Positions 6,656 to 13,631 of a stretch of 13,631 nucleotides of DNA are shown here, one piece after another; positions within the stretch are counted from its first letter, which is position 1, and every line of letters starts with the position of its first letter. Position numbers and translations under genes: made by a program. Under the pieces are notes generated by a model, which made no database searches, was not told where the DNA came from, and was given only the letters and a program-made list of their open reading frames with translations. The stretch comes from Bacteroidota bacterium (GTDB lineage Bacteria; Bacteroidota; Bacteroidia; Flavobacteriales_F; PHOS-HE28). Where the stretch lies: NCBI GenBank assembly GCA_023430945.1, contig JAEYYE010000008.1:1-13631 (forward strand). The letters run 5' to 3'.

Positions 6656-7861
6656 TCACTTGATATCGTATTCCTTGATCTTGCGGTACAGTGTGCGCTC
6701 GCTAATACCCAATTCCTGCGCGGCGTTGCGGCGGCGGTTGCGGTGTTTTTGCAGCGCCTTGCGGATCATTTCCTTCTCTTTCTCTTCAAGGCTCAATGAT
6801 TCCTCCACTTCAGTGTGCGCCACTTCCTCATCCACTTCATCGGGCATGTGTATGCGCATACTTCCCTGTGAAGGCGGAATGAAATAGTCCTCGCGATAGG
6901 TTTGGGCCGGGCTTCCGCCAATGTGCTGCTGGCCGCTGGAGAGCGCTTTCACCTGTTCCTTCAGCGCGTTCAGATCGTTCTTCATGTCGAACAGGAACTT
7001 GAAGATCAACTCCCGTTCATTGATGCCATCGCTGGAATTCTGCCGTCCGTTCCCTGTGCTCAATGGAACGATCGCCGTAACCTCTTCCGGGAGGTATTTG
7101 CGCAAGGTCGCTGCGCTGATCTCGCGCACCTGTTCGATCACGCTCATCTGCTCCACGATGTTGCGCAACTGGCGGACATTTCCAGGCCAGCGATAAGCCA
7201 GAAGCAATTGTTGCGCATCATCGGTGAGCGAAAGCGGTGGCGCCTTGTATTTTGAGGCGGTCTCCTGCGCAAAAAAGCGGAACAATAAATAAATATCCTC
7301 CCGGCGTTCGCGAAGAGAAGGAACGTGGATCGGAACGGTGTTCAACCTGTAGTACAGATCCTCCCGGAAGGTTCCACGCTGGATCGCCTGGAGCATGTTC
7401 ACATTGGTAGCGGCCACCACCCGTACATCGGTCTTTTGCGGACGGCTGCTCCCTACGCGGATGAATTCCTTCGATTCAAGGACGCGAAGGAGACGGACCT
7501 GCGTGGTGAGCGGAAGTTCACCCACTTCATCGAGGAAGATCGTTCCGCCGTTGGCCACTTCGAAGTAGCCTTTGCGCGCTTCATGCGCGCCGGTGAAAGA
7601 ACCTTTCTCATGGCCGAAGAGCTCGCTATCGATCGTGCCTTCGGGGATCGCACCGCAATTCACCGCGATATATGGGCCATGTTTGCGCGAACTGTAGGCG
7701 TGTACGATCTGCGGCATCACTTCCTTTCCGCTACCGCTTTCGCCGGTTATCAAGACCGAAAGATCCGTGGGCGCCACCTGCGCGGCGATCTCCACCGCGC
7801 GATCGAGCAGCGGTGAACCACCCACTATGCCGAAACGCTGTTTGATCGGTTGCACGTTCAT
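6656..7861 (-). CDS. Sigma-54-interacting AAA+ transcriptional regulator without sensor domain
   Basis: A 401-residue bacterial enhancer-binding protein. The AAA+ domain starts almost at the N-terminus: Walker A GESGSGKE at 40-47, AVNCGAIPEG, ELFGHEKGSFTGA with the sigma-54 contact loop GSFTGA at 87-92, Walker B GGTIFLDE at 105-112, the LYYRLNTVPIHVPSLRER segment, and WPGNVRQL in the lid. A linker of about 90 residues with a possible coiled coil (FKFLFDMKNDLNALKEQVKA) leads to a Fis-type helix-turn-helix at the C-terminus (KHRNRRRNAAQELGISERTLYRKIKEYDIK). There is no receiver, GAF or PAS domain, so activity is probably controlled by abundance or a partner. The ATG at 7861, preceded by GAGCGGG, is chosen over a GTG at 7870 that overlaps the miaB stop. 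Orthologues sit in this same slot across Bacteroidota; its regulon is not evident here. Confidence 0.93.
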   Translation of the reverse strand: MNVQPIKQRFGIVGGSPLLDRAVEIAAQVAPTDLSVLITGESGSGKEVMPQIVHAYSSRKHGPYIAVNCGAIPEGTIDSELFGHEKGSFTGAHEARKGYFEVANGGTIFLDEVGELPLTTQVRLLRVLESKEFIRVGSSRPQKTDVRVVAATNVNMLQAIQRGTFREDLYYRLNTVPIHVPSLRERREDIYLLFRFFAQETASKYKAPPLSLTDDAQQLLLAYRWPGNVRQLRNIVEQMSVIEQVREISAATLRKYLPEEVTAIVPLSTGNGRQNSSDGINERELIFKFLFDMKNDLNALKEQVKALSSGQQHIGGSPAQTYREDYFIPPSQGSMRIHMPDEVDEEVAHTEVEESLSLEEKEKEMIRKALQKHRNRRRNAAQELGISERTLYRKIKEYDIK

Positions 7862-7866
7862 CCCGC

Positions 7867-9252
7867 TCACTGGATCGATCCGTTCATTTCGATCGGTACT
7901 TCAATCGCGATCGGTTCTCCCTGAAGGCTTCCAGCCGTGGCGCTGGAAACGATCACATCGATCATCATTCCCGGTACGATCTCATTTCCATCAACTGCCC
8001 GTGGAACGATCACCACCGCGTTCTGCGAATTACGGCCGTACATATGCCGGTCGCTGCGCTTGCTCATGCCTTCGATCAGCACTTGTTGCTGCTTGCCGAT
8101 GTAGCTCTTCATCCGCTGAAAGCTCATCCGTTTTTGCAGATCGATGATCTGTTGCAAGCGGCGGCCTTTCACTTCCTCGGGAACATCATCTTCATACTTG
8201 CGCGCGGCCAGTGTCTTCGGGCGTTCGCTGTACTTGAACATGAACGCCATATCAAAAACCACTTCTTCCATCAAGCTCAACGTTTGCTGATGATCTTCTT
8301 CTGTTTCACCACTGAAACCGGCGATTATATCGGTGCTGATCGCACAATCGGGCATGATCCTGCGAATACTCTCGATCCGATCGAGGTACCATTCCCGTGT
8401 GTAACCACGGTTCATCCTCTTCAACACATCGCTGCTTCCACTTTGAACAGGAAGATGGATGTATTTGCAGATGTTTGGGTAGCGCGCCATCACTTGGAGC
8501 ACCTTGTCGGTCATGTCCTTGGGATGGCTCGTACTATAGCGGATCCGCAGTGAAGGACAAGCTTCGGCGACCATGGAAAGCAGATCGGCGAAATCTACAA
8601 GGTCATATCCATTCACAACTTCCGATCGCAATTTGTAGCTGTCAACGTTCTGGCCGAGCAACGTCACTTCGCGGTAGCCTTTCTCCACCAGCCCCCGGCA
8701 TTCGTTCACGATCGTATGCGGATCGCGGCTGCGTTCTCTTCCGCGAGTGAACGGCACCACGCAGAAGGCGCACATGTTGTCGCAACCGCGCATGATCGTT
8801 ACGAAAGCGGTGACCCCGCCGCTATCAAGTCTTACGGGTTCGATCTCGCCATACGTTTCCTCGCGGCTCAGCAGCACGTTCACCGCTTTCTGGCCGGTGC
8901 CGACTTTCTCCAACAGATCAGGAAGTGATCGGTACGCATCGGGGCCGACCACCAGATCAACGACCTTCTTCTTCTCCAGCAGATCCTCGCGCATGCGTTC
9001 GGCCATGCAGCCGAGCACACCCACTTTCAACTTTTTGTTCGCGGCCTTCAGCCGGTTCATCTCATTGATCCGCTGAAGCACGGTGTATTCGGCTTTTTCG
9101 CGAATGCTGCACGTATTCAACAGTACCAGATCGGCTTCTTCGGCAGACTTCGCCTGGGTATAGCCATCCTTCGCCAGAATGCTCGCGACGATCTCGCTGT
9201 CGCTGAAGTTCATCTGGCAGCCGTAGCTCTCTATGTAAACACGTTTGCTCAA
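7867..9252 (-). CDS. miaB: tRNA-2-methylthio-N6-dimethylallyladenosine synthase MiaB
   Basis: Radical-SAM methylthiotransferase that adds the methylthio group to i6A37 of tRNAs reading UNN codons. The 461-residue form begins MSKRVYIESYGCQMN. The N-terminal domain has the three auxiliary [4Fe-4S] cysteines, Cys12 (GCQMN), Cys48 (NTCSIR) and Cys82 (LGCMAER). The radical-SAM cluster motif is RGCDNMCAFC, with Cys157, 161 and 164, followed by PFTRGRERSR. Later landmarks are LLGQNVDSY, YIHLPVQSGS, TDIIAGFSGETEEDH and a C-terminal TRAM-like stretch (VLIEGMSKRSDRHMYGRNSQN). No ATG is available. The frame can begin at a TTG at 9303 or at 9252; the latter matches the family's usual N-terminus and lies downstream of a probable promoter that contains the former. 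First gene of the presumed miaB-to-secG transcript. Confidence 0.95.
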   Translation of the reverse strand: MSKRVYIESYGCQMNFSDSEIVASILAKDGYTQAKSAEEADLVLLNTCSIREKAEYTVLQRINEMNRLKAANKKLKVGVLGCMAERMREDLLEKKKVVDLVVGPDAYRSLPDLLEKVGTGQKAVNVLLSREETYGEIEPVRLDSGGVTAFVTIMRGCDNMCAFCVVPFTRGRERSRDPHTIVNECRGLVEKGYREVTLLGQNVDSYKLRSEVVNGYDLVDFADLLSMVAEACPSLRIRYSTSHPKDMTDKVLQVMARYPNICKYIHLPVQSGSSDVLKRMNRGYTREWYLDRIESIRRIMPDCAISTDIIAGFSGETEEDHQQTLSLMEEVVFDMAFMFKYSERPKTLAARKYEDDVPEEVKGRRLQQIIDLQKRMSFQRMKSYIGKQQQVLIEGMSKRSDRHMYGRNSQNAVVIVPRAVDGNEIVPGMMIDVIVSSATAGSLQGEPIAIEVPIEMNGSIQ

Positions 9253-9274
9253 TGCCGATCGGAGAAAAGGGCTG

Positions 9275-9304
9275 TAAAGGTACGGATCCAGCCGCAGTGA
9301 CAAA
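9275..9304 (-). promoter_or_regulatory. Probable Bacteroidota-type promoter of miaB
   Basis: On the minus strand TTTG (9304-9301) stands 18 bp before TACCTTTA (9282-9275), matching the -33 TTTG and -7 TAnnTTTG elements with one mismatch in the last base. Transcription would begin near 9268, giving a leader of about 16 bases before the TTG at 9252. This placement is a further reason not to use the TTG at 9303, which lies inside the -33 box. Confidence 0.5.
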
Positions 9305-9336
9305 GTGGCAGGATGCGTTATCTTTCCGATCGAAGC

Positions 9337-10041
9337 ATGCGATACGTTGCGATCATATTATGCTTGATCATTGCTTCCTGCTCGCTGGCGCAATATGATC
9401 TCGGTCTTTCTGCCGGCACGTTCCGGCACATTTTCAAGTACGAGACAATACACGATCTGGATCGGTCGTGGATCGTTTCATTGTCCTACCGGGAACGTGT
9501 CGCGCAGCACACCGATCTGGGGTTCGATGCAAGTCTTTTCAATTCAAACCTTACAGGCAATTGGTCCAACGGAGGCATGAGCTACACGAATTCCATATCG
9601 GCGCAGCGACTTGATCTAACCTATCTCCAGTTCTCACCGTACCTCGATGTGCGCATGGATCGGAATGCGGTAGCGGTTGTCCGTTTCGGACCGCAACTCG
9701 GTTTCAAGGTGACAGAGCGGATCACCGGCCGCGCCACGTCATGGTCGATCGCTGGCGGTAGCACAAGCACCGATCTTGATGCCATCGCGACGGATCATTT
9801 CAACAAGATCGATGTGCGGATCATGTTCGGTCTGGGTTTCCGTTTCGGATCGGATGGCTTTGCATTCACGATCGATCCATTTGTGAGCCATGGTTTGAGT
9901 TCATTGATCGAAACGCGGTACCACCGAGAGCGATCCACGGTGTTCGGACTACGGATCGGTCTATCACGAAGGTTCGATCGAAAACCGTTCACACGACTTG
10001 TCCGGGAAGGTGCACCTGTGGATCGTGAAGGATCGGAATGA
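9337..10041 (+). CDS. Exported protein, presumed outer-membrane beta-barrel (unknown function)
   Basis: A 234-residue protein beginning MRYVAIILCLIIASCSLAQ, a signal peptide with probable cleavage at SLA-Q. The mature part is built of alternating strands with aromatic girdle residues and turns: YDLGLSAGTFRHIF, WIVSLSYRERV, LGFDASLF, DLTYLQFSPYLDVRM, AVVRFGPQLGFKVT, DVRIMFGLGFRFGS, FGLRIGLSRRF. This is the look of the small PorT/OmpW-like barrels common in Bacteroidota, but I cannot name a family. A Cys at 15 could suggest a lipoprotein, although IIASC is a poor lipobox. An ATG at 9313 is also in frame; the ATG at 9337 gives the cleaner signal peptide. It diverges from miaB across about 84 bp and lies 37 bp before gmhA. 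Confidence 0.75.
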   Translation: MRYVAIILCLIIASCSLAQYDLGLSAGTFRHIFKYETIHDLDRSWIVSLSYRERVAQHTDLGFDASLFNSNLTGNWSNGGMSYTNSISAQRLDLTYLQFSPYLDVRMDRNAVAVVRFGPQLGFKVTERITGRATSWSIAGGSTSTDLDAIATDHFNKIDVRIMFGLGFRFGSDGFAFTIDPFVSHGLSSLIETRYHRERSTVFGLRIGLSRRFDRKPFTRLVREGAPVDREGSE

Positions 10042-10078
10042 TCTGGATGATCAACCCGATCCGTTGCATCTTTGAGGC

Positions 10079-10675
10079 GTGAGCACCGATCGCATTCTAT
10101 CGCATTTCAATGAAGCAGCGGGCGTGCTTCAGGATTTCCTCAAGGATCTAAAGAACATCGCTGCGGTGGAACAAGCGGCCGCCTTCATGAGCTATTGCCT
10201 GAAGCAGGGTGCCAAGATCATAAGCTGTGGCAACGGCGGAAGCATGTGCGATGCGATGCATTTCGCCGAGGAACTTTCCGGACGTTTCCGCGATGATCGC
10301 GAGCCGATCGCAGCGATCGCGATCAGCGATCCGAGCCATATAACCTGTGTTGGCAACGATCACGGCTTCGATCAGGTGTTCGCCCGTTTCGTGCAGGCGA
10401 TCGGCCGTGAAGGCGATGTGCTCCTTGCGATCAGCACCAGCGGGAACAGTGCAAATGTGTTGCGTGCGGCTGAAGTGGCACGGGAGAAGGGAATGCACGT
10501 GATCGGCCTTACAGGAAAAGATGGTGGAAGGCTTGCGGATCTCTGCACGGTTGAAGTTCGCGTTCCGCATAATGGCTACGCCGATCGGATACAGGAAGTG
10601 CACATCAAGGTGATCCACGCATTCATCGATCACATCGAACGCGATCTGGCGCTGCCACGGCGTGCGGAACATTAG
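10079..10675 (+). CDS. gmhA: Sedoheptulose-7-phosphate isomerase GmhA (phosphoheptose isomerase)
   Basis: A 198-residue SIS-domain enzyme converting D-sedoheptulose 7-phosphate to D-glycero-D-manno-heptose 7-phosphate, the first step towards ADP-heptose for the LPS core. Phosphate-binding motifs are CGNGGS at 50-55 and STSGNS at 119-124. The active-site residues known from E. coli GmhA fall at the same positions here: His61 and Glu65 in HFAEE, Asp94 in VGND, and Gln172 and His180 in IQEVHIKVIH. The start is a GTG at 10079, giving MSTDRILSHFNEA with the usual N-terminal helix. A CATCTTTG just upstream (10067-10074) is one base off the -7 promoter consensus but so close that its transcript would be nearly leaderless, so I do not call it. 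comM follows after 9 bp. Confidence 0.95.
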   Translation: MSTDRILSHFNEAAGVLQDFLKDLKNIAAVEQAAAFMSYCLKQGAKIISCGNGGSMCDAMHFAEELSGRFRDDREPIAAIAISDPSHITCVGNDHGFDQVFARFVQAIGREGDVLLAISTSGNSANVLRAAEVAREKGMHVIGLTGKDGGRLADLCTVEVRVPHNGYADRIQEVHIKVIHAFIDHIERDLALPRRAEH

Positions 10676-10684
10676 TTTTAGGCA

Positions 10685-12223
10685 ATGCTCGTAAAGGTCT
10701 TTGGAGCCGCGGTGTTCGGCATTAATGCCACGATCGTAACGGCGGAAGTGAACGTTGAGAACGGCGCATTCTTCTTTCTCGTAGGTCTCCCCGATAGTGC
10801 GGTGAAGGAAAGCCAGCAACGCATGGATGCAGCGCTTCGTAACAACAAATTGTATTTCCCGCGAGGACGTGGAGTAACGATCAATCTGGCTCCGGCGGAT
10901 ATCCGCAAGGAAGGCACTGCGTACGATCTGCCATTGGCCGTTGGATTGCTTGCGGCTACCGAGCAGGTGCCTGCTGAAATGCTGGCCGATCACCTGGTGA
11001 TGGGCGAGCTTTCGTTGGATGGTGGCGTGCGCCCGATCAAAGGCGCGTTACCGATCGCGATCGAAGCGAAGGCGAAAGGCTACAAAGGTGTTATCCTTCC
11101 ATCGGCCAATGCACGTGAAGCGGCGATCGTGAGCGGACTTACGGTCTATGGCGTGGAGCATCTGCTGGACGTAGTGGATCTGCTGAAAGGCGGATCGAAA
11201 GTGCAGCCCACCATCGTGAACATCGAGGAGGAATTCGCCAACAGCAGCCGCAGTTATCCGGTGGATATCGCCGATGTGAAAGGCCAGGAGAACATCAAAC
11301 GAGCGTTCGAGATCGCTGCGGCCGGCGGCCATAACATCATCCTGATCGGTCCGCCGGGATCGGGAAAGACGATGCTGGCGAAACGCCTTCCCACGATCCT
11401 TCCACCGCTGCACATCGATGAAGCGCTGGAGACCACCAAGATCCACAGCGTTGCGGGAAAGTTGAAAAAGGAAGACAGCTTGTTGAGCGTTCGTCCGTAC
11501 CGATCGCCGCACCATACGATCAGTGATGTCGCTCTCGTAGGCGGCGGATCTTTCCCGCAACCGGGTGAGATCAGCCTTGCGCACAACGGCGTGCTTTTTC
11601 TTGATGAACTTCCCGAGTTCAAAAGGCAAGTTCTTGAAGTGTTACGGCAACCTTTGGAAGATCGCGTGGTGACGATCAGCCGGGCGAAATTCACTGTTGA
11701 ATATCCGGCGAGTTTCATGCTCGTTGCGGCGATGAATCCATGCCCATGTGGATACTACAATCATCCCGAGAAGGAATGTGTTTGTGCGCCCGGCGTAGTG
11801 CAGAAATACCTGAACAAGATCAGTGGTCCGTTGCTCGATCGGATCGATATCCACATTGAAGTGACCCCGGTTCCATTCAGCGAACTAAGCGCCGAACGGG
11901 ACAGTGAGAAGAGCGTTGAAATGCGCGATCGGGTGATAAAGGCGCGCAGGGTTCAACAGGATCGATACAAGGGGCGGAAGATCCATTCCAACGCACAGAT
12001 GGGCAGCAAGGAATTGCGCGAGATCTGCCGGATCGATGATGTGGGAAAAGCACTTTTGGAGAAAGCGATGGAGCGCCTTGGATTGAGCGCTCGCGCCTAC
12101 GATCGGATCTTGAAGGTCTCACGCACGATCGCTGACATGAGCGGCAGCACCGACATTCGCACCGAACATCTTGCGGAAGCGATCCAGTACCGGAGCCTCG
12201 ATCGGGAAGGTTGGGCGGGTTAG
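10685..12223 (+). CDS. comM: ComM/YifB-family AAA+ ATPase (Mg-chelatase-like)
   Basis: A 512-residue protein with the full YifB/ComM layout. An N-terminal Lon-like (ChlI) domain covers about 1-170, with FFLVGLPDSAVKES and YDLPLAVGLLAA. A Mg-chelatase-type AAA+ module follows, with Walker A GPPGSGKT at 222-229, RPYRSPHHTIS and Walker B GVLFLDE at 302-308. A four-Cys element CPCGYYNHPEKECVC (353-367) is probably zinc-binding, and a C-terminal lid helical domain contains GLSARAYDRILKVSRTIADM. In naturally transformable bacteria ComM is a hexameric helicase that promotes branch migration of incoming DNA; the family is also common in species with no known competence, so the role here is not certain. 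The ATG is 9 bp after gmhA, indicating co-transcription although the functions are unrelated. Length is normal for the family. Confidence 0.95.
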   Translation: MLVKVFGAAVFGINATIVTAEVNVENGAFFFLVGLPDSAVKESQQRMDAALRNNKLYFPRGRGVTINLAPADIRKEGTAYDLPLAVGLLAATEQVPAEMLADHLVMGELSLDGGVRPIKGALPIAIEAKAKGYKGVILPSANAREAAIVSGLTVYGVEHLLDVVDLLKGGSKVQPTIVNIEEEFANSSRSYPVDIADVKGQENIKRAFEIAAAGGHNIILIGPPGSGKTMLAKRLPTILPPLHIDEALETTKIHSVAGKLKKEDSLLSVRPYRSPHHTISDVALVGGGSFPQPGEISLAHNGVLFLDELPEFKRQVLEVLRQPLEDRVVTISRAKFTVEYPASFMLVAAMNPCPCGYYNHPEKECVCAPGVVQKYLNKISGPLLDRIDIHIEVTPVPFSELSAERDSEKSVEMRDRVIKARRVQQDRYKGRKIHSNAQMGSKELREICRIDDVGKALLEKAMERLGLSARAYDRILKVSRTIADMSGSTDIRTEHLAEAIQYRSLDREGWAG

Positions 12224-12262
12224 CAAAGGATCGCCATTACCAGAATTGGCATTTCATGAATA

Positions 12263-12305
12263 CGCGAAATAGCTTCGCGGCCCTCTTCACGATCGGTTCC
12301 GGAAC
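12263..12305. repeat. Two small inverted repeats in the comM-nupG gap
   Basis: The 139-bp gap between comM and the transporter gene holds CGCGAA (12263-12268), a 5-base loop and TTCGCG (12274-12279), then the 10-bp palindrome GTTCCGGAAC (12296-12305). Neither is followed by a T run, so neither is a convincing intrinsic terminator. They could be a weak terminator or an operator for the downstream gene. No clear promoter element is visible in the rest of the gap. Confidence 0.3.
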
Positions 12306-12362
12306 GTGGGCTTCTTGTCTGAGATCAGTAGCCCGGTGGATCGCCTGTCAGAATAAAAGAAC

Positions 12363-13619
12363 ATGGGAATCAAACTCAGGTTGACGATCATGAGCTTCAT
12401 GCAATTCTTTGTATGGGGAGCATGGCTGATCACGATCGGTAATTATTGGTTCGGGACCAAACAGTGGAGCGGAGCTGAATTCGGTGCCATCTTCTCCACA
12501 CTCGGTCTTTCATCCATCTTCATGCCTGCCTTGACGGGCGTTCTCGCGGACAGGTATATCGACGCGGGGAAGCTTTATGGGATCCTTCATATTCTGGGAG
12601 CTGTGGCACTTGCCTTTCTCCCGCAGGTGAATGATCCCGCCCTTTTCTTCTGGGTGATGTTCGCGGCGATGATCTGTTACATGCCGACGATCTCGCTCTC
12701 CAACACGGTTTCCTACGATATCCTGAAGAATAATGGGCATGATGTGATCAAGGTATTCCCACCGATCCGGGTTTGGGGTACGATAGGTTTCATCGCCGCG
12801 ATGTGGTTCACCAACCTTACGGGTAACAAGGCTTCTGCCAATATGTTCTACATCGCGTCCATCGCTGCAGTGGCACTGGGGATCTATTCCTTCATGCTTC
12901 CCAAATGCCGTTACGGAAAACAAAGGAATTCTTCGATCGCTGACGCGCTTGGGCTCGATGCGTTCAAGTTGTTCGCGAGCTATAAGATGTCCCTGTTCTT
13001 CGTGTTCTCCATGTTCCTCGGCGCGGCGCTCCAGCTCACGAACATGTACGGGGATGCCTTCCTGTCGGATTTTGAGAAGGTGCCTGAGTACGCTGATTCG
13101 TTCGTGGTCCGGTACTCAACGATCATCATGTCCATTTCGCAGATCTCGGAAACCTTGTTCATTCTCGCCATACCCTTTTTCTTGAAACGGTTCGGCATCA
13201 AACAGGTGATGCTGATGAGCATGCTGGCCTGGGTATTACGGTTCGGGCTCTTTGCATATGGCGATCCCGAAGGCGGTCTTTGGATGATCGTTCTTTCATG
13301 CATCGTTTACGGCATGGCCTTCGACTTCTTCAATATCTCTGGATCGTTGTTCATCGAGACCTCGGCCGATCCGAAGATCCGTGCAAGTGCACAAGGGCTG
13401 TTCATGACGATGACGAACGGATTCGGTGCAATTCTCGGAAGTACGGTGAGCGGCTATGTGATCGACCGTTATTTCACGAACGCTGGTGGAATGGAGTGGC
13501 AGCGCATCTGGTTGAGCTTTTCCATCTATGCCCTGATCATAGCGATCGCCTTCGCCGTTCTGTTCAAGCACAAGCACCAACCTTTACCTTCAGGTCTCGA
13601 CGAATCGCTTCATGTCTGA
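12363..13619 (+). CDS. NupG-type nucleoside:H+ symporter (MFS)
   Basis: A 418-residue major-facilitator protein of about 12 membrane segments resembling the nucleoside:proton symporter family (NupG/XapB). Typical stretches are the opening LRLTIMSFMQFFVWGAWLITIGNYWF, GALTGVLADRYI-like motif A (here LTGVLADRYIDAGKLYG), the LSNTVSY segment of helix 4-5, VFPPIRVWGTIGFI, and in the second half FFNISGSLFIETSADPKIRASAQGLFMTMTNGFG. It imports nucleosides across the inner membrane using the proton gradient; specificity cannot be read. The start ATG follows an A-rich AATAAAAGAAC. It lies 139 bp after comM and is probably a separate unit. Its stop TGA overlaps an ATG (13619-13621, TGATG) that opens a frame to the window edge, a likely translationally coupled next gene, but only four codons are visible. 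Confidence 0.88.
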   Translation: MGIKLRLTIMSFMQFFVWGAWLITIGNYWFGTKQWSGAEFGAIFSTLGLSSIFMPALTGVLADRYIDAGKLYGILHILGAVALAFLPQVNDPALFFWVMFAAMICYMPTISLSNTVSYDILKNNGHDVIKVFPPIRVWGTIGFIAAMWFTNLTGNKASANMFYIASIAAVALGIYSFMLPKCRYGKQRNSSIADALGLDAFKLFASYKMSLFFVFSMFLGAALQLTNMYGDAFLSDFEKVPEYADSFVVRYSTIIMSISQISETLFILAIPFFLKRFGIKQVMLMSMLAWVLRFGLFAYGDPEGGLWMIVLSCIVYGMAFDFFNISGSLFIETSADPKIRASAQGLFMTMTNGFGAILGSTVSGYVIDRYFTNAGGMEWQRIWLSFSIYALIIAIAFAVLFKHKHQPLPSGLDESLHV

Positions 13620-13631
13620 TGGTATATGAGG

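Noticed and set aside
6656..7870. GTG starts overlapping the preceding stop (GTGA) for lptE (6659) and for the regulator (7870)
   Set aside because: Downstream ATGs at 6611 and 7861 give a classical 20-residue lipoprotein signal and a normal N-terminus respectively. The GTGA overlaps look coincidental, although coupling cannot be excluded.
9305..9320. Sigma-54 promoter starting at TGGCAGG near 9305
   Set aside because: The GG dinucleotide is not followed by GC at the required 10-bp distance; the -12 position reads TA.
10148..10993. A 281-codon minus-strand frame across gmhA and the comM start
   Set aside because: It overlaps two well-supported genes in antisense and has a low-complexity His/Arg/Ile composition typical of a shadow frame.

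Overview
The window looks like ordinary chromosomal DNA of a member of the Bacteroidota, probably a Flavobacteriales-like lineage with unusually balanced base composition. Three things point there. The gene order miaB - sigma-54-type AAA+ regulator - lptE - TPR protein - secG - groES - groEL is typical of that phylum. The coding starts carry little or no Shine-Dalgarno sequence. Two upstream regions carry TAnnTTTG-like promoter elements of the Bacteroidota type. I see no phage, transposon, CRISPR array, tRNA or rRNA, and no recognisable defence or other novel multi-gene system.

Layout. On the minus strand, reading from about 9.3 kb down to 1: miaB (tRNA methylthiotransferase), a sensor-less sigma-54-interacting regulator, the LPS-assembly lipoprotein LptE, a GATC-rich TPR-tail protein, the translocon subunit SecG, then after about 0.2 kb groES and groEL, closed by a strong intrinsic terminator at 2317-2347. 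Beyond it, with its own probable promoter, lies an OafA-type membrane acyltransferase. It is followed 32 bp later by a secreted CotH-family protein with an N-terminal P/Homo B-like domain, which runs off the left edge. On the plus strand, diverging from miaB across fewer than 90 bp, are a signal-peptide-bearing presumed outer-membrane beta-barrel protein, gmhA (sedoheptulose-7-phosphate isomerase), comM (YifB-type AAA+ ATPase/helicase) and, after a 139-bp gap, a NupG-type nucleoside transporter. No gap longer than 300 bp lacks a gene.

How the genes fit together. Much of the window serves the cell envelope: LptE for LPS export, GmhA for LPS heptose precursors, SecG for protein export, the acyltransferase for glycan modification and two exported proteins. 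MiaB, GroESL and ComM are housekeeping genes. The tight spacing from miaB to secG suggests one transcript that includes the regulator.

The most unusual signal is not a gene but a word. The palindrome CGATCG occurs about 60 times in 13.6 kb by hand count, against about 3 expected from uniform composition. It occurs in all three codon phases and in intergenic DNA, like the HIP1 word of cyanobacteria. GATC peaks inside the TPR-protein gene, with 20 copies in 245 bp. Secondary observations are clustered TGACAA/TTGACA direct repeats in two intergenic stretches, and TTG codons that open the longest reading frames of two genes but appear to be parts of promoter elements rather than real starts.
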